A DNA stretch of 64,000 bases from NCBI RefSeq assembly GCF_020966775.1, contig NZ_JAJKFV010000030.1, positions 248,001 through 312,000 of the forward strand, written 5' to 3'. Numbering within the stretch: position 1 is the first letter of the stretch; each line of letters starts with the position of its first letter. Made by a program: the position numbers and the translations under genes. The DNA comes from Rhodopirellula halodulae. GTDB taxonomy: Bacteria; Planctomycetota; Planctomycetia; Pirellulales; Pirellulaceae. The notes under the pieces were generated by a model that made no database searches, was not told the DNA's origin, and saw only the letters and a program-made list of their open reading frames with translations. Positions 27,452 through 37,256 of the stretch are shown one piece after another.

Positions 27452-30400
27452 TTACAGCAAGGGAGTAATCACCACGAATGGATCCAAGGTAAGTATCCGA
27501 CTCTGGATTTCGTGCCCGCCACTCAACCAAGTCAATTTGGATGGCACATCAGGCAAGACGAATCGTACCGAGCGTTGAGATGAGTCAACCAACTCAAAGT
27601 CATGGACTCGATAATATTGCGACGGATCACCGTTATCACCATCGGTAAGAAAATCGATGTATCGGAGAGCATTCAAATTGACACCTGAAACCGTGACCGT
27701 TTGTCCCGCTTGAATTGCCGTGATGCCGGATGGAAGAGTCATGGACGAGACTGGCGACTGGACTGCAATCAGAATGGGTGGCATTGGAATTTCGTTGCTT
27801 TGGCCACCACGACCAGTCAATTGCGCCGACCCCTCCAACTGGGATGGATCGACATCGCGAAAACGAGGTGATGACAAATCAAGCTTTATGGATCTTTGTT
27901 GAACGTCCTCCTGGGTCAACTCGATCATAAGTTGCCCCAATCGCAATCGATCTCCGACTTCCACCCCGTCGAAGTAGAAGGCGTCCGTCGATCTTCCAAG
28001 GTAGGGAACGATCTGTAGGTCCATTTCTGAACCCGCCAAACCCGGTCGGATCCAACCGGTTACCGCTTCGCGTGGTACTCGGAGTTCGTGGGTTGAGTCC
28101 GCAGGCACGTTGGAAGGACGTCTTAGATGGAGGCCATCGCCCATGGTCCATGTCGCAATGTCCTGTTGCCCGTATTTTCCAGGTTGACGACTGAAATAGA
28201 TGTTGTCGCCGCTATTGATAAAGTCACCTGAGACGTTGATGACTTGACCGGCGTTGACGCTGGGACGGCTTGGGTCTGCCGGTGTGCCATGGTCGGCAGT
28301 CAGGTTGGAGATCGTCTCCACCAATGCGGGCGATTCAAAGAAGTCGAACGTGAATGCTCCCCAGTCCGATTCCAACCGCATTGGTCCTTTCGGAAGCTCG
28401 CTCAGGTTAAAAGCATTGAAACGCATGTTCGCTCGCGACCAAGACTGATCGCCCCAGTGCAGCGAGGTGTCTCGCAACTGCAGTAAGCCATTGGCTTGAT
28501 CGCTCAAGAGGACTTCGAGTGTTTTGTCGAATGGAGCGATCTCATCGTCCGGTTGATTGAGCGACGCGCGGATGCCGTCGATCAGGGTTGGCGACAGCAG
28601 CCAATTTAGACTGGTGTCGCCTACCGGGCCAAACAACCAGAAATCGAAATTGGTGCGTGGCACATATGATTCGACGAGCACACCCTCCTCGACCTTGCCA
28701 ATGACGTTTGGCGTTTTCGAGGGCACAGCACCGTTTAAGTTGTAAACGCGGCGATAGTACCAGGGGTCTCCTGGTTCGGCGTCATGATGGTCCGCTGCGG
28801 TGCGGTCCACCCACTGAATCAGTCTGAAATCTTCTGTTGCGGGCAACCCGGGATAAGTCAGATCACCGAGCAATGATGGTGGGTCGCCAATCCACCATGG
28901 CAAGATTGGAGGTGAGATTGCCGCCACGTCATTGCGTTCGAAACGAAGCACACCCTTGGTGACGCCCTCAGGCACTTGCAGTTCGATCGATCGCAGTTCA
29001 TCTCGCTGGACATCCGGTCCAGGCTTGGAAGTTGCCGGTATGTCGTCGATGAACCAACGCATCGAACCGAGTTCGTTGCCGGCCAACAAAACGGTCGAAC
29101 CCGCCTGACGCGAATCGCCTACCTGTGCAACGATCGTTGGGGCAATCTCCAAACGGAATGACCAATCACTCATTCGTCGAGTATTCGGTTCGCTTCCCCA
29201 AACGCGAAGCCGACCGGAGCGAGCGTTCAACGGCAAGTGGAAAGTGGCCCAGCCATCCGCATATTTGCCGGGCAAATCGATCACTCGTTCCGCAAGATTT
29301 CCATCGCTGTCCATCCACAATTGAAAGGACAAGTTGGCAGGTGCATCCTCCGAACCATTTCGACCATTGGGGGGACTCATCTGAAGCCGAACGAAGCTGC
29401 CGGCCAGCACGGTCCCTTCGTCAAGCTGGACGTAGTCGATCTGGCCGCCCACGCAAGGCTCGAATGAATCGACCGCTTCGATTTGCCATGATTCGCCGAT
29501 CGGTTGTCGAAGTTGCGGCAGTTCCAGCTTCATTCGCCCGAAGTCATTTTCGATCACAATTTCTGATTGAACTCGCAGATTGGAGGCTGGCGAAAAACGC
29601 TCTTTCAACCGTGCGTTGATCATTCGCAGATGGCTGACCTCCATACCATCGACTGTCAAACGATAGGAATCACTGGTTCCGCTGATGATTATGTCACCGA
29701 GGCGGAGCGGAATCCGGTTCTCGGGTGGTATCGATGGCGAGGTGTTCCAACTGCCACTGCGATCAGGAAGACGAATTGAGGGGACATGTTGCAGTGGAAG
29801 GACCTGACCGGATTCTTGCAGCACTACTTTGACAACGGCGAGCTGCGATTCCGGGAAGATGTATTCGGCCCAGGTCCCGTCATCGCCAGTTCGATCCGGA
29901 CGCAGAATGGAAGTCAGATCCGTTTCCCAGGGTTCCAAGCTCTCGGATATCCCGGAGTCATCGGGCTGCACTAGCAAAGTGGATCGCCACGAAAATCCTT
30001 CCCCTTCCAACCGAAAACGTTGGCCCGCATTGATTGAAGGTTGTGAAGGATCCGCCGGAGTTCCAAGTTCGGCTGTGACATCCAACCGCGACAGATCCGC
30101 CCGCGCGGTACGATTGTCGTCAACAAGACGGTCATAGCGAAACGAAGACAGTAACTGACGTGAGATCACGCTGCTGTCGTAAGGTGAAAGGTGATAAATC
30201 CAATCGCCGTTGATCAGCAATTTGTATGGGAAATCGAACTCGGGCTGTTCTGGCAACGCGGAATTCAGGTCGCCGGTTGGAACGGTTCCGATCGGCTCAA
30301 GCGTGTCGACGTCGAGGATCAAAGACACGCCAGTCCCCACCCAACTTTCCTCGCGGATGGCCAGCACCGATCCGGAGGGCGGCGTTTCGAGACCATCAAA

Positions 30401-32236
30401 CAGTTCGATCTGACCTGCGATGGAATCCATCGGAATCACAATCAGGCTCTCAATCCAGTCACCCCCGGTTAATCCCAAATCATGAAACGGTGGCACATCG
30501 AAGACATCCGATAGTGACCGCGTCACCAACTGCTCGGCGGTTTCGAAATCAAACCGAACCAAGTTTGTCCCAGTGATCCCCAAGATCGACTTTCCCTCAT
30601 CAATGGCGAACTCTTTGACGTGGGTTGGCAGCGACGCAAACCGTAGCGGTGCAATTTCGGAGACGCCATCAGAATTAGCGAACTGAACCGTTTGAAAGCC
30701 TGTGGTTGGCAGCGGAGCTCCCGAATAGAGAGGACTCCATGTTGCAACGTCCTCGCGGGTGATTGGAGTGGAATCAATTTCGTCTTCGCCCACGAATCGA
30801 TACCGAAATGTCTCGAGTTCAGTGTCGATGCCGCCCAGGTGTTCATTTGACAGGCTCCATTTGCCCCTGCGGGCTACATCGGCGTCGAATTGGCTTACCG
30901 ATGGAACCACACGAAGTGACGGTAATGCCTCCCGGTGGGGCTCGGTGACGGAGGATGTTGACCATGTCAACGGTCCGGTCACGATCTGGTCGTGCACCAA
31001 CCACGAAATGATGCCAGTGCCAGGTTCAAGAAAGGCGTGTGACGATCGTCGTTCAACCACGAATGCGCCGCCGCGATGATAGCCTTGCGATACGATCAGG
31101 GGCGAACTTCTGGGGACATCGACTCGCACCCGAACGTATTGCCCTGGATTCACTGCGGGAACATCTGAGTCAAATGTCGATCCATGTTCCGGTCGCAAGG
31201 CCGACCATCCTTCCACGACCGACGCGGAGTATCGCGGATTGGGTTCCTGCCAATCGATTGTCATCGTGGTTTCCACCAACCGGGTGTTGCCGGCGATGTC
31301 CTCCAGATCGGCCTGCACCGACAAGATTGGTGGAGGCAGCTGATCGGGATTCGCGACGTTGATAGCGTTGATCGGAAACCGGAAACGAGTGCCGAAGGTG
31401 TTGGTGATTGTCTCCACCTCAGCCACTGTGTCGATGCGAAACGGTCCTGATACAAACTGGATGTCGAGTGATCGTAGGCTTTCCGGCGTGATCGAAGTTC
31501 CGTCCAGCACCGACACATCAATGTAACGAGCGGTTGGGGAAATCGTGCGTTCGACGAATAGTTGCGGTGCATCGCGGTCGCGAATGACGTCCAATTCACC
31601 GATGACCTGTCGATCCGACCACGTCGTGCCTGCAAATCCTTGGACGACCGTTAAGCGAGTCGGGAAAGTTGCACCGCCCGAGGATCTCACCAGGTAGGGC
31701 AAGTCATTGTCTGAGATTTCAAACTTGTTGTTCGTGACCCGAGACGAATGGACCAATCTGGATTGAAGCTGCCCATCGGTATCGATGCCGACGACGTGCA
31801 GGGTTCGCATCGATTCAGGAAGATCGGCCAGCCAACACACTGTGCCACGAAGGGCCAAATCGTTTGTGATCGAGTCGCGGTTGGTTCCTCCTCCCGTCGC
31901 CGAGTCATTGGCGAGTTCCAAAGGAGGCCGCACACCTGCATCCAACGCGTTGATGATCCGCAACGCATCTAAAGAAGTCAGGCGACCATCGACATGAACA
32001 TCGCCGGCGGAACCGGGGGACACCACCACATCATCGTCTCCAATTTGGTTGATGATTTGGAGCGCGTCCAAGGCGGTGACGGTTTTGTCGCCACTGACAT
32101 CCATCCTCCAATAGTCGGGGGCCGGTAAGCATGCGTCGGCCGCCAACAAACGCCGTGAATCCAATTGCTCGAAGCGCGGAGTTCTCGCTATTGAATTCTC
32201 ATTTTTGTTCGTTCGTCTCTGTTGTCGATCTCGCAT
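27452..32236 (-). CDS. Giant exported protein with N-terminal dockerin-like domain and Ig/TIG-like repeats
   Basis: 1594 residues, ATG at 32236. There is no classical signal peptide. Instead the N-terminus carries FEQLDSRRLLAAD (about 22-34), the motif seen at the start of many giant planctomycete proteins. A dockerin type I-like pair follows (about 45-100: DVSGDKTVTALDALQIIN and DVHVDGRLTSLDALRIIN), with calcium-loop residues. The rest is beta-rich, with repeated IPT/TIG-like beginnings of the form NAGQ-x-hydrophobic-x-GEGF; two copies share the preceding TPADPSxPS. Its job is unknown; surface location and protein-protein binding are inferred. Confidence 0.85.
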   Translation of the reverse strand: MRDRQQRRTNKNENSIARTPRFEQLDSRRLLAADACLPAPDYWRMDVSGDKTVTALDALQIINQIGDDDVVVSPGSAGDVHVDGRLTSLDALRIINALDAGVRPPLELANDSATGGGTNRDSITNDLALRGTVCWLADLPESMRTLHVVGIDTDGQLQSRLVHSSRVTNNKFEISDNDLPYLVRSSGGATFPTRLTVVQGFAGTTWSDRQVIGELDVIRDRDAPQLFVERTISPTARYIDVSVLDGTSITPESLRSLDIQFVSGPFRIDTVAEVETITNTFGTRFRFPINAINVANPDQLPPPILSVQADLEDIAGNTRLVETTMTIDWQEPNPRYSASVVEGWSALRPEHGSTFDSDVPAVNPGQYVRVRVDVPRSSPLIVSQGYHRGGAFVVERRSSHAFLEPGTGIISWLVHDQIVTGPLTWSTSSVTEPHREALPSLRVVPSVSQFDADVARRGKWSLSNEHLGGIDTELETFRYRFVGEDEIDSTPITREDVATWSPLYSGAPLPTTGFQTVQFANSDGVSEIAPLRFASLPTHVKEFAIDEGKSILGITGTNLVRFDFETAEQLVTRSLSDVFDVPPFHDLGLTGGDWIESLIVIPMDSIAGQIELFDGLETPPSGSVLAIREESWVGTGVSLILDVDTLEPIGTVPTGDLNSALPEQPEFDFPYKLLINGDWIYHLSPYDSSVISRQLLSSFRYDRLVDDNRTARADLSRLDVTAELGTPADPSQPSINAGQRFRLEGEGFSWRSTLLVQPDDSGISESLEPWETDLTSILRPDRTGDDGTWAEYIFPESQLAVVKVVLQESGQVLPLQHVPSIRLPDRSGSWNTSPSIPPENRIPLRLGDIIISGTSDSYRLTVDGMEVSHLRMINARLKERFSPASNLRVQSEIVIENDFGRMKLELPQLRQPIGESWQIEAVDSFEPCVGGQIDYVQLDEGTVLAGSFVRLQMSPPNGRNGSEDAPANLSFQLWMDSDGNLAERVIDLPGKYADGWATFHLPLNARSGRLRVWGSEPNTRRMSDWSFRLEIAPTIVAQVGDSRQAGSTVLLAGNELGSMRWFIDDIPATSKPGPDVQRDELRSIELQVPEGVTKGVLRFERNDVAAISPPILPWWIGDPPSLLGDLTYPGLPATEDFRLIQWVDRTAADHHDAEPGDPWYYRRVYNLNGAVPSKTPNVIGKVEEGVLVESYVPRTNFDFWLFGPVGDTSLNWLLSPTLIDGIRASLNQPDDEIAPFDKTLEVLLSDQANGLLQLRDTSLHWGDQSWSRANMRFNAFNLSELPKGPMRLESDWGAFTFDFFESPALVETISNLTADHGTPADPSRPSVNAGQVINVSGDFINSGDNIYFSRQPGKYGQQDIATWTMGDGLHLRRPSNVPADSTHELRVPREAVTGWIRPGLAGSEMDLQIVPYLGRSTDAFYFDGVEVGDRLRLGQLMIELTQEDVQQRSIKLDLSSPRFRDVDPSQLEGSAQLTGRGGQSNEIPMPPILIAVQSPVSSMTLPSGITAIQAGQTVTVSGVNLNALRYIDFLTDGDNGDPSQYYRVHDFELVDSSQRSVRFVLPDVPSKLTWLSGGHEIQSRILTLDPFVVITPLL

Positions 32237-32403
32237 GGTCGCCAGTATGACACGCGGGACGCAAATCGCCGAACGGAAAACACATGAAAGTCGCGTTAGG
32301 TTCCACTGGGAACGCTATAGCCGAATAGTCAATTGAAACGGTCAATTGAGCGATGACGGATGAGAGACCGTTTGACGCAACATTGAGATCATTCGAGCGA
32401 TGT

Positions 32404-32643
32404 TCAGTACATCCCGTTGTTGGGATCGTCGCGGGGGTCGCCGCACCAGCGGTTCATGGCTTCGAGCACTTCGTCTCGCTCGTGGGCGTTGGTCCACACC
32501 GAATCGTCGACGTCGAGTCGGATCTCGTAATAGCCTTCTCGCTGGCAGTCTTCTTCGCCGCAGAAGTGTGGCAGGTCCGCGATCCAGACGATCCGGTACA
32601 GCGGCACGTGTTTGTCGTCGACTTTGACGATCGGCGATGCCAT
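32404..32643 (-). CDS. Small conserved-looking cytoplasmic protein, unknown function
   Basis: 79 residues from the ATG at 32643, chosen because AAGGA lies just upstream. It is acidic, with CGEEDC (possible metal or disulfide pair) and a later lone Cys, and the aromatic-rich YRIVWIADLPHF segment. I recognise no family. It follows proC on the same strand by about 100 bases, so it may share the transcript. Confidence 0.65.
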   Translation of the reverse strand: MASPIVKVDDKHVPLYRIVWIADLPHFCGEEDCQREGYYEIRLDVDDSVWTNAHERDEVLEAMNRWCGDPRDDPNNGMY

Positions 32644-32743
32644 GAGAGAATTCCTTGGGCGGTGTGAAAGAAAAAACGAGCTGCCAAGCGTTTGCAAGTT
32701 GCAGCGTGTGATCGCTCTTTGTCTCAGTTGAAGGAGTCTTTCG

Positions 32744-33562
32744 TCAAGCCAGTTCTCGACTGCGATTCGCCGACGCCTGCACGGCTTGGATCATCGCCCC
32801 GCGAACGGCGTTCCTTTCCAGCGTGCTCATGGCCGCGATGGTCGTGCCGCCGGGACTGCACACATTGTCTTTCAAAACGCCGGGATGTTCGCCCGTTTCG
32901 CGAACCATTTTGGCTGCGCCGAGCACCGTTTGCGTGGCCAATTGCAAAGCGGTGGCCCGTGGCAATCCGGCGGCGACGCCTCCATCAGCTAACGCCTCAA
33001 TGATCAGAAAAACGTAGGCCGGGCCGGACCCGCTGACGCCGGTAACGGCATTCATTTGTGGCTCGGTGACTTGTGCGGCGATGCCGACGCTTTCCAGCAT
33101 GGTCTTGACCAGCTCAATGTCGTCGTCATCGACGCCGTCCGCGGCACAGAAGCCGCTGGCACCCTCGCCGACCAAGCTGGGAGTGTTGGGCATCACTCGA
33201 ACGACTCGGCGATGGCCGGCCTGCTCGGTCAACGAATCGAGACCAATTCCGGCGGCGATCGAGATGATCAGGCGATCGTTCCAGTCGGCCGAGTTGCCTT
33301 GCTCGTCTTGGACAGTCATGACCTCGGCGATGATGTGCGGCTTCACCGCCAACATCACCACCTTCGCAGACGCAACGGCCGCAACGGTGTCGGTCGTGGT
33401 TGTGCATCCTGGATGATTCTCGGTCCACCAAGTTCCCGTCGACGCGGTTTTGTGAACGACCGTCAACTCTTCGGCGTCCAGGCAACCGCTTTCGAGCATT
33501 CCGCCGACCAAGGCGCGAGCCATTTGTCCGCCGCCGATGACCGTCAATCCAGTGAGTTTCAT
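32744..33562 (-). CDS. proC: Pyrroline-5-carboxylate reductase
   Basis: 272 residues from the ATG at 33562, where the Rossmann start MKLTGLTVIGGGQMA begins; the open frame extends far upstream but without coding character. ProC reduces pyrroline-5-carboxylate to proline with NAD(P)H, the last step of proline synthesis in the cytoplasm. The NADP-binding GGGQMA, the central VRVMPNTP segment, and the C-terminal signature VTGVSGSGPAYVF and PGGTTIAAMSTLE are all present. Length matches the family. Confidence 0.96.
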   Translation of the reverse strand: MKLTGLTVIGGGQMARALVGGMLESGCLDAEELTVVHKTASTGTWWTENHPGCTTTTDTVAAVASAKVVMLAVKPHIIAEVMTVQDEQGNSADWNDRLIISIAAGIGLDSLTEQAGHRRVVRVMPNTPSLVGEGASGFCAADGVDDDDIELVKTMLESVGIAAQVTEPQMNAVTGVSGSGPAYVFLIIEALADGGVAAGLPRATALQLATQTVLGAAKMVRETGEHPGVLKDNVCSPGGTTIAAMSTLERNAVRGAMIQAVQASANRSRELA

Positions 33563-33717
33563 TTCCAAAGTGACTTTTGAAGAAAGAGGTGAGAGCGACT
33601 CGGAAGGATGTCGTGCTTGTGCGAGAGGAGTGACTGCGACGCAAGAAGGCATCGCACTTCGCAAAGCAACGATCGCGGAAGGGCGAGCGGTTCGATGCAC
33701 TCGCCTGGTGCACCGAA

Positions 33718-35226
33718 TCAGAACATTCCGGGGGTGCGTTTTTCGACGTTCGAGAGCAACTGCATCAATGCCACTCGCAATTGTTTGACCCGCAGCGGCA
33801 GCGGCAACAAGACTCGGTTGGGGCCGCGTCGAGCCCGGCTGATGATGTGGCCTTGGCGCTGGTCCACCAGCAAGATGGCGGGAATCTCGGCGGTCTGTTC
33901 GTCGCTGACAAATTGGTTGTACGCTTCGAGTGCTTGGTTGCCCAGTTCGGCTGCACCGAAGATCACGCAATCTGCCGGACGTTCGATGGCGTCTTCGAAA
34001 CGTGCCAACGCGCGACGCGGGTCTGCGATGATCAACACGCGATAGCCGCGAGCCTTCAAACGTTCGCGAACGGCGTTTTGTAAATTGGCTTTGGATTCCA
34101 CCAACATCACCACGTAGCCTTCGCCTTCGTTGGTCACGACATGATCGTCACCCACATCCGCTGCATTGACGGTGCCACTGGTGTCGTGAATTTGTCGTTC
34201 CGTCGGGCCACGTTTCAACGTTTCCAACACGCGTTCGACTTCGATGCGCAGAGCCGATGCGGACTGAATGCGTTTCTCCGGATCGAACGCCAGGATCTTC
34301 ATCAGCAGTTGATTGACGATGCCCGGGATGTCAGGAACGTACTCCGAGATCGGTTTGATCTCCTGGAACCGAGTCACATTCAACCGAGCCAAGCGGTCAC
34401 GTGTTTCAGACAATGCCGGTGTGCCCGCCAACATGTGATAAAGCATGTTGCCGGTGAAGAAGATATCGCTGCGAGGGTCATCCTTGCGAACATTGGTACC
34501 GCGTTCGAGCGCCGCGTAGTCGATGGCCCGTGCATTGGGACAATCGGCGACTTGTTCGGGGTTGTTCCGGTCGGCCAATGCGGCCAAACCAAAGTCAACC
34601 AGTTTGGCCGTTCCGGTCGACGAGATCAGCACGTTCGATAGCTTCAAGTCACGGTGGGAAATCCCCAAACCGGCGGCGTAGGCCAAACCAGCGGCGACTT
34701 CCATCGTCAGTTTCAACGAAAGTTCGACCGGAAGCTTTTCTCGAATGCGAACGAGTTCCCGGAGCGTTTGCCCTTCGACGAATTCCATGACGAGGAACGG
34801 GTTCCGTACATCCGGCACGACATCCAAAATCCGGACGATGTTGGGGTGTTTGAGTTTGAGCCCCATCCGTCCCTCGCGGAGGAACTGTTCCATCTCTTTG
34901 GGTTCGTCGCGGAAACGTTTTCGCAGGACTTTCACCGCGAAAACTTCGTCGCCTTTTTGAGCGCGATAAACTCGAGCGAACGTACCGGCACCGATCAGAT
35001 ACTGGACTTTGTATTCGCCATAGAAGTAGCCGCCTTTGTCACCTCGCGTCAGCTTCTCGCATTGCAACGTCGTCAGGATGCCGTGACGCTGCAACAGTTC
35101 CACAACGTCCTTGAGTTGACGTTCCTCGGCACCCAGTTCCGACAGCGCGCGATCGACCGACCGGCGATCAGTCAGCCCGACCGCGATGGCACGTTGAATG
35201 AACTCTTCGGGACTCGCCACACTCAT
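33718..35226 (-). CDS. Ser/Thr protein kinase with C-terminal pseudo-receiver domain
   Basis: 502 residues, ATG at 35226 overlapping the LRR gene stop as ATGA. An N-terminal helical part (1-65) precedes a Hanks-type kinase (about 72-345) with glycine loop IGAGTFARVY, Lys99 in AVKV, catalytic Asp193 in HRDLKLSN, and DFG at 211-213. No membrane segment follows. Residues about 372-495 have the alternating pattern of a response-regulator receiver, but the usual acidic pair is VESK and the phospho-acceptor position reads CVIFGAAELG, with no Asp. It probably phosphorylates Ser/Thr in the cytoplasm and uses the degenerate receiver for binding. Confidence 0.9.
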   Translation of the reverse strand: MSVASPEEFIQRAIAVGLTDRRSVDRALSELGAEERQLKDVVELLQRHGILTTLQCEKLTRGDKGGYFYGEYKVQYLIGAGTFARVYRAQKGDEVFAVKVLRKRFRDEPKEMEQFLREGRMGLKLKHPNIVRILDVVPDVRNPFLVMEFVEGQTLRELVRIREKLPVELSLKLTMEVAAGLAYAAGLGISHRDLKLSNVLISSTGTAKLVDFGLAALADRNNPEQVADCPNARAIDYAALERGTNVRKDDPRSDIFFTGNMLYHMLAGTPALSETRDRLARLNVTRFQEIKPISEYVPDIPGIVNQLLMKILAFDPEKRIQSASALRIEVERVLETLKRGPTERQIHDTSGTVNAADVGDDHVVTNEGEGYVVMLVESKANLQNAVRERLKARGYRVLIIADPRRALARFEDAIERPADCVIFGAAELGNQALEAYNQFVSDEQTAEIPAILLVDQRQGHIISRARRGPNRVLLPLPLRVKQLRVALMQLLSNVEKRTPGMF

Positions 35227-36326
35227 GGGGTGGAATTCGCTGGCGTTTGGCGTTCGTATTCATGCAGACGCACGCCCACTTCCCTGAGCGCGGCCAAGTC
35301 ATCGTTCCAGTCCGCGTTCTTCATCTGTTGCGGCGACAGATACACGTTCAGGTACGGTGCGAAGCGTCGATCGCTCGCGGCGTCCGCACGACACATCTCG
35401 ACCAATGGCTTCAGATTGGCGACCGGATTGCCCGGCATGATCAGCATGTCCAAATCGTCCAGCGACGTCAGAGGCTGCAACGACGTGATCTTGTTGTCGG
35501 AGATTTCCAAAGTGGTCAGCCATCCCAGTTTCGATACGGGATCAAGACTGGTGAGCTGATTCCCAGCGGCGTCCAACGACCAAATCTTGTTCAGGTCCGC
35601 GATCGGATCGAGGCTGGTGAGCTGGTTGTCCGCAACATACAAAGTCCGCAGATTGGACATCTTCTTCAGCGGATCCAGACTGGTTAGCTGGTTGCCGGAA
35701 ACGTCTAGCAACTGCATTGCTTGCAATTCGACCAACGGATCGAGGCTGGTGATTTTGTTGCCTGACAGCGTGACCGACTGCAGTCGTTTGAGTTGTGAGA
35801 TCGGTGACAAGTCAGCGATCTGGTTGTCGGCTAAGTCGATCAGCATCAGGGCTTTGCAGTGCTGCAGACCTTCGAGCGACTGGATGCCTTTGCCAACACC
35901 GACCACGCGAGAGATTTTCTCGACGTCCTTTGCGGTGATCGGTTCGTCGTTGTGTCGTTTGGCGAAGACCTCGGATCGCACGGCGGCTTCGAGAGCCTTG
36001 TCGGGGAAGATCGATTTGACCGGTGGCTTCGGTTCGGGCTTCTTCTCTTCCTTCGCAGGTTCGTCTTTCTTTTCGGCCGCTTTTTTATCAGCTGGTTTCT
36101 TCTCGGCCGCTTTTTTGTCTTCGTCCTTCTTCGGAGCTGGCTTCTTTTCTGCTTTGTCTTGCTTGACGGCTTCTTTTGCGGGCTGCTTGTCGTCCGCGGG
36201 GGCCTCGGTTTTCTTTGGCTCGTCGTCGCTGAATGCCGAGACCGGCTTTGCGGTCAGCCCGAACAACAAGAAAACGCCAACGGCGAGAATCAGGGCTTTT
36301 TGCGAGCTATTCCAGACGTGATTCAT
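35223..36326 (-). CDS. Secreted leucine-rich-repeat protein with Lys/Ala/Glu-rich linker
   Basis: 367 residues from the ATG at 36326, which starts the signal peptide (hydrophobic 10-25, cleavage after VSA). Residues about 35-115 are a low-complexity Lys/Pro/Ala/Glu linker. From about 150 to 320 there are about eight 22-residue leucine-rich repeats of the internalin type (L-x-SLDPL-x-x-L). LRR arcs bind other proteins. The gene is translationally coupled to the kinase gene downstream, so an exported sensor feeding a cytoplasmic kinase is possible but speculative, since neither protein has an obvious membrane anchor. Confidence 0.85.
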   Translation of the reverse strand: MNHVWNSSQKALILAVGVFLLFGLTAKPVSAFSDDEPKKTEAPADDKQPAKEAVKQDKAEKKPAPKKDEDKKAAEKKPADKKAAEKKDEPAKEEKKPEPKPPVKSIFPDKALEAAVRSEVFAKRHNDEPITAKDVEKISRVVGVGKGIQSLEGLQHCKALMLIDLADNQIADLSPISQLKRLQSVTLSGNKITSLDPLVELQAMQLLDVSGNQLTSLDPLKKMSNLRTLYVADNQLTSLDPIADLNKIWSLDAAGNQLTSLDPVSKLGWLTTLEISDNKITSLQPLTSLDDLDMLIMPGNPVANLKPLVEMCRADAASDRRFAPYLNVYLSPQQMKNADWNDDLAALREVGVRLHEYERQTPANSTP

Positions 36327-36450
36327 GGGAAAACGCTGAACTGATCGGGGAATGAAGATTGAACGCACCGAAAGGCCCCATCATAGTCGGTCGGGGCTGG
36401 GATCGTCATGTCCTGTTCTTCACGTCCGCCTGATCCGCGTCAGAATTCGC

Positions 36451-37035
36451 TCAGTTGGTCGATGCAACCAGACTTTGAATCAGAATTGCCAGTGCGGCGC
36501 TGGTCATCGGAGCACTCATGCTGGGCGAATCCGAATTTTCGCGGGCGACCTGGACGGGTGCCAGTGGCATGTGCACAAACAGCGACTGAGTCCGCATGCT
36601 GAATGCCGCCGAGTAGTGGTGGCTGAGAAACAGTGCGGCGTTGCAAAGATACGTGCCCGCGTGGTGCGAGACCGCCGCTGGAATCCCCGCCTCGCGAATT
36701 TTTTGGGCCGAAACGGCGAGCGGCAGCTTGGACCGGTAGGCGGCCGGGGCGTCGCCGAGTATCTCCGTCCCGTCGGTTCGCAGGTTCAGTCCGACCGATT
36801 CCAACCGCATTTGGGTCGATCCGGGGGCCTGCCCGCAGTGAATCGCCAAATCGTATCCGCCTTGCAAATCCTTTCGCAAACGTTCGCTCATCATCCGCAA
36901 ATCGACGGGATAGCGGCGAGTGACCAGTTCAACGGGCCCGTCGTACCAGTGCGTCAGTTCCATCAAGCTCATCCAGCTTGAGTTGTCCGGCCAGCGATCG
37001 TAGGGCTCGAAGGCCGTCAAAAGAACCTTGGTCAC
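36451..37035 (-). CDS. Pyroglutamyl peptidase I-like protein (peptidase C15)
   Basis: 194 residues, ATG at 37035. The C15 fold shows in the start TKVLLTAFEPYDRWPDN and the catalytic triad Glu79, Cys131 (GTYLCN) and His155 (FVHMPLAP), at spacing close to the family's. It removes N-terminal pyroglutamate from peptides in the cytoplasm. It is a little shorter than typical Pcp, with the difference in the middle of the protein. Confidence 0.88.
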   Translation of the reverse strand: MTKVLLTAFEPYDRWPDNSSWMSLMELTHWYDGPVELVTRRYPVDLRMMSERLRKDLQGGYDLAIHCGQAPGSTQMRLESVGLNLRTDGTEILGDAPAAYRSKLPLAVSAQKIREAGIPAAVSHHAGTYLCNAALFLSHHYSAAFSMRTQSLFVHMPLAPVQVARENSDSPSMSAPMTSAALAILIQSLVASTN

Positions 37036-37170
37036 GAGGTGGTGTGTCCGGAGAAAGCGTTGGAAGCGAAGAACAATCGAGCGGGCAGGACAGGCTGAGA
37101 CCGCAATTATAGTTCGCGAATTCGCACTCGGGAGAAGAAGGGCGGAGCTAGGAGCTAGGCGTTAACGCAG

Positions 37171-37204
37171 AAACGCCCCCGAATCAAGTTGACTCGAGGG
37201 CGTT
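37171..37204 (-). terminator. Probable terminator of the beta-barrel gene
   Basis: Read on the minus strand, AACGCCCTCGA pairs with TTCGGGGGCGTT, and the loop itself can pair (TCAA/TTGA). A short TTTCTGCGTT follows, a weak T-run. It lies 53 bases past the stop of the gene at 37257. Confidence 0.6.
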
Positions 37205-37256
37205 CGGCGGTTCAGAGAGCTGCGTTCGTCAGGCCACCGGACATGGCCTGAAGCGA

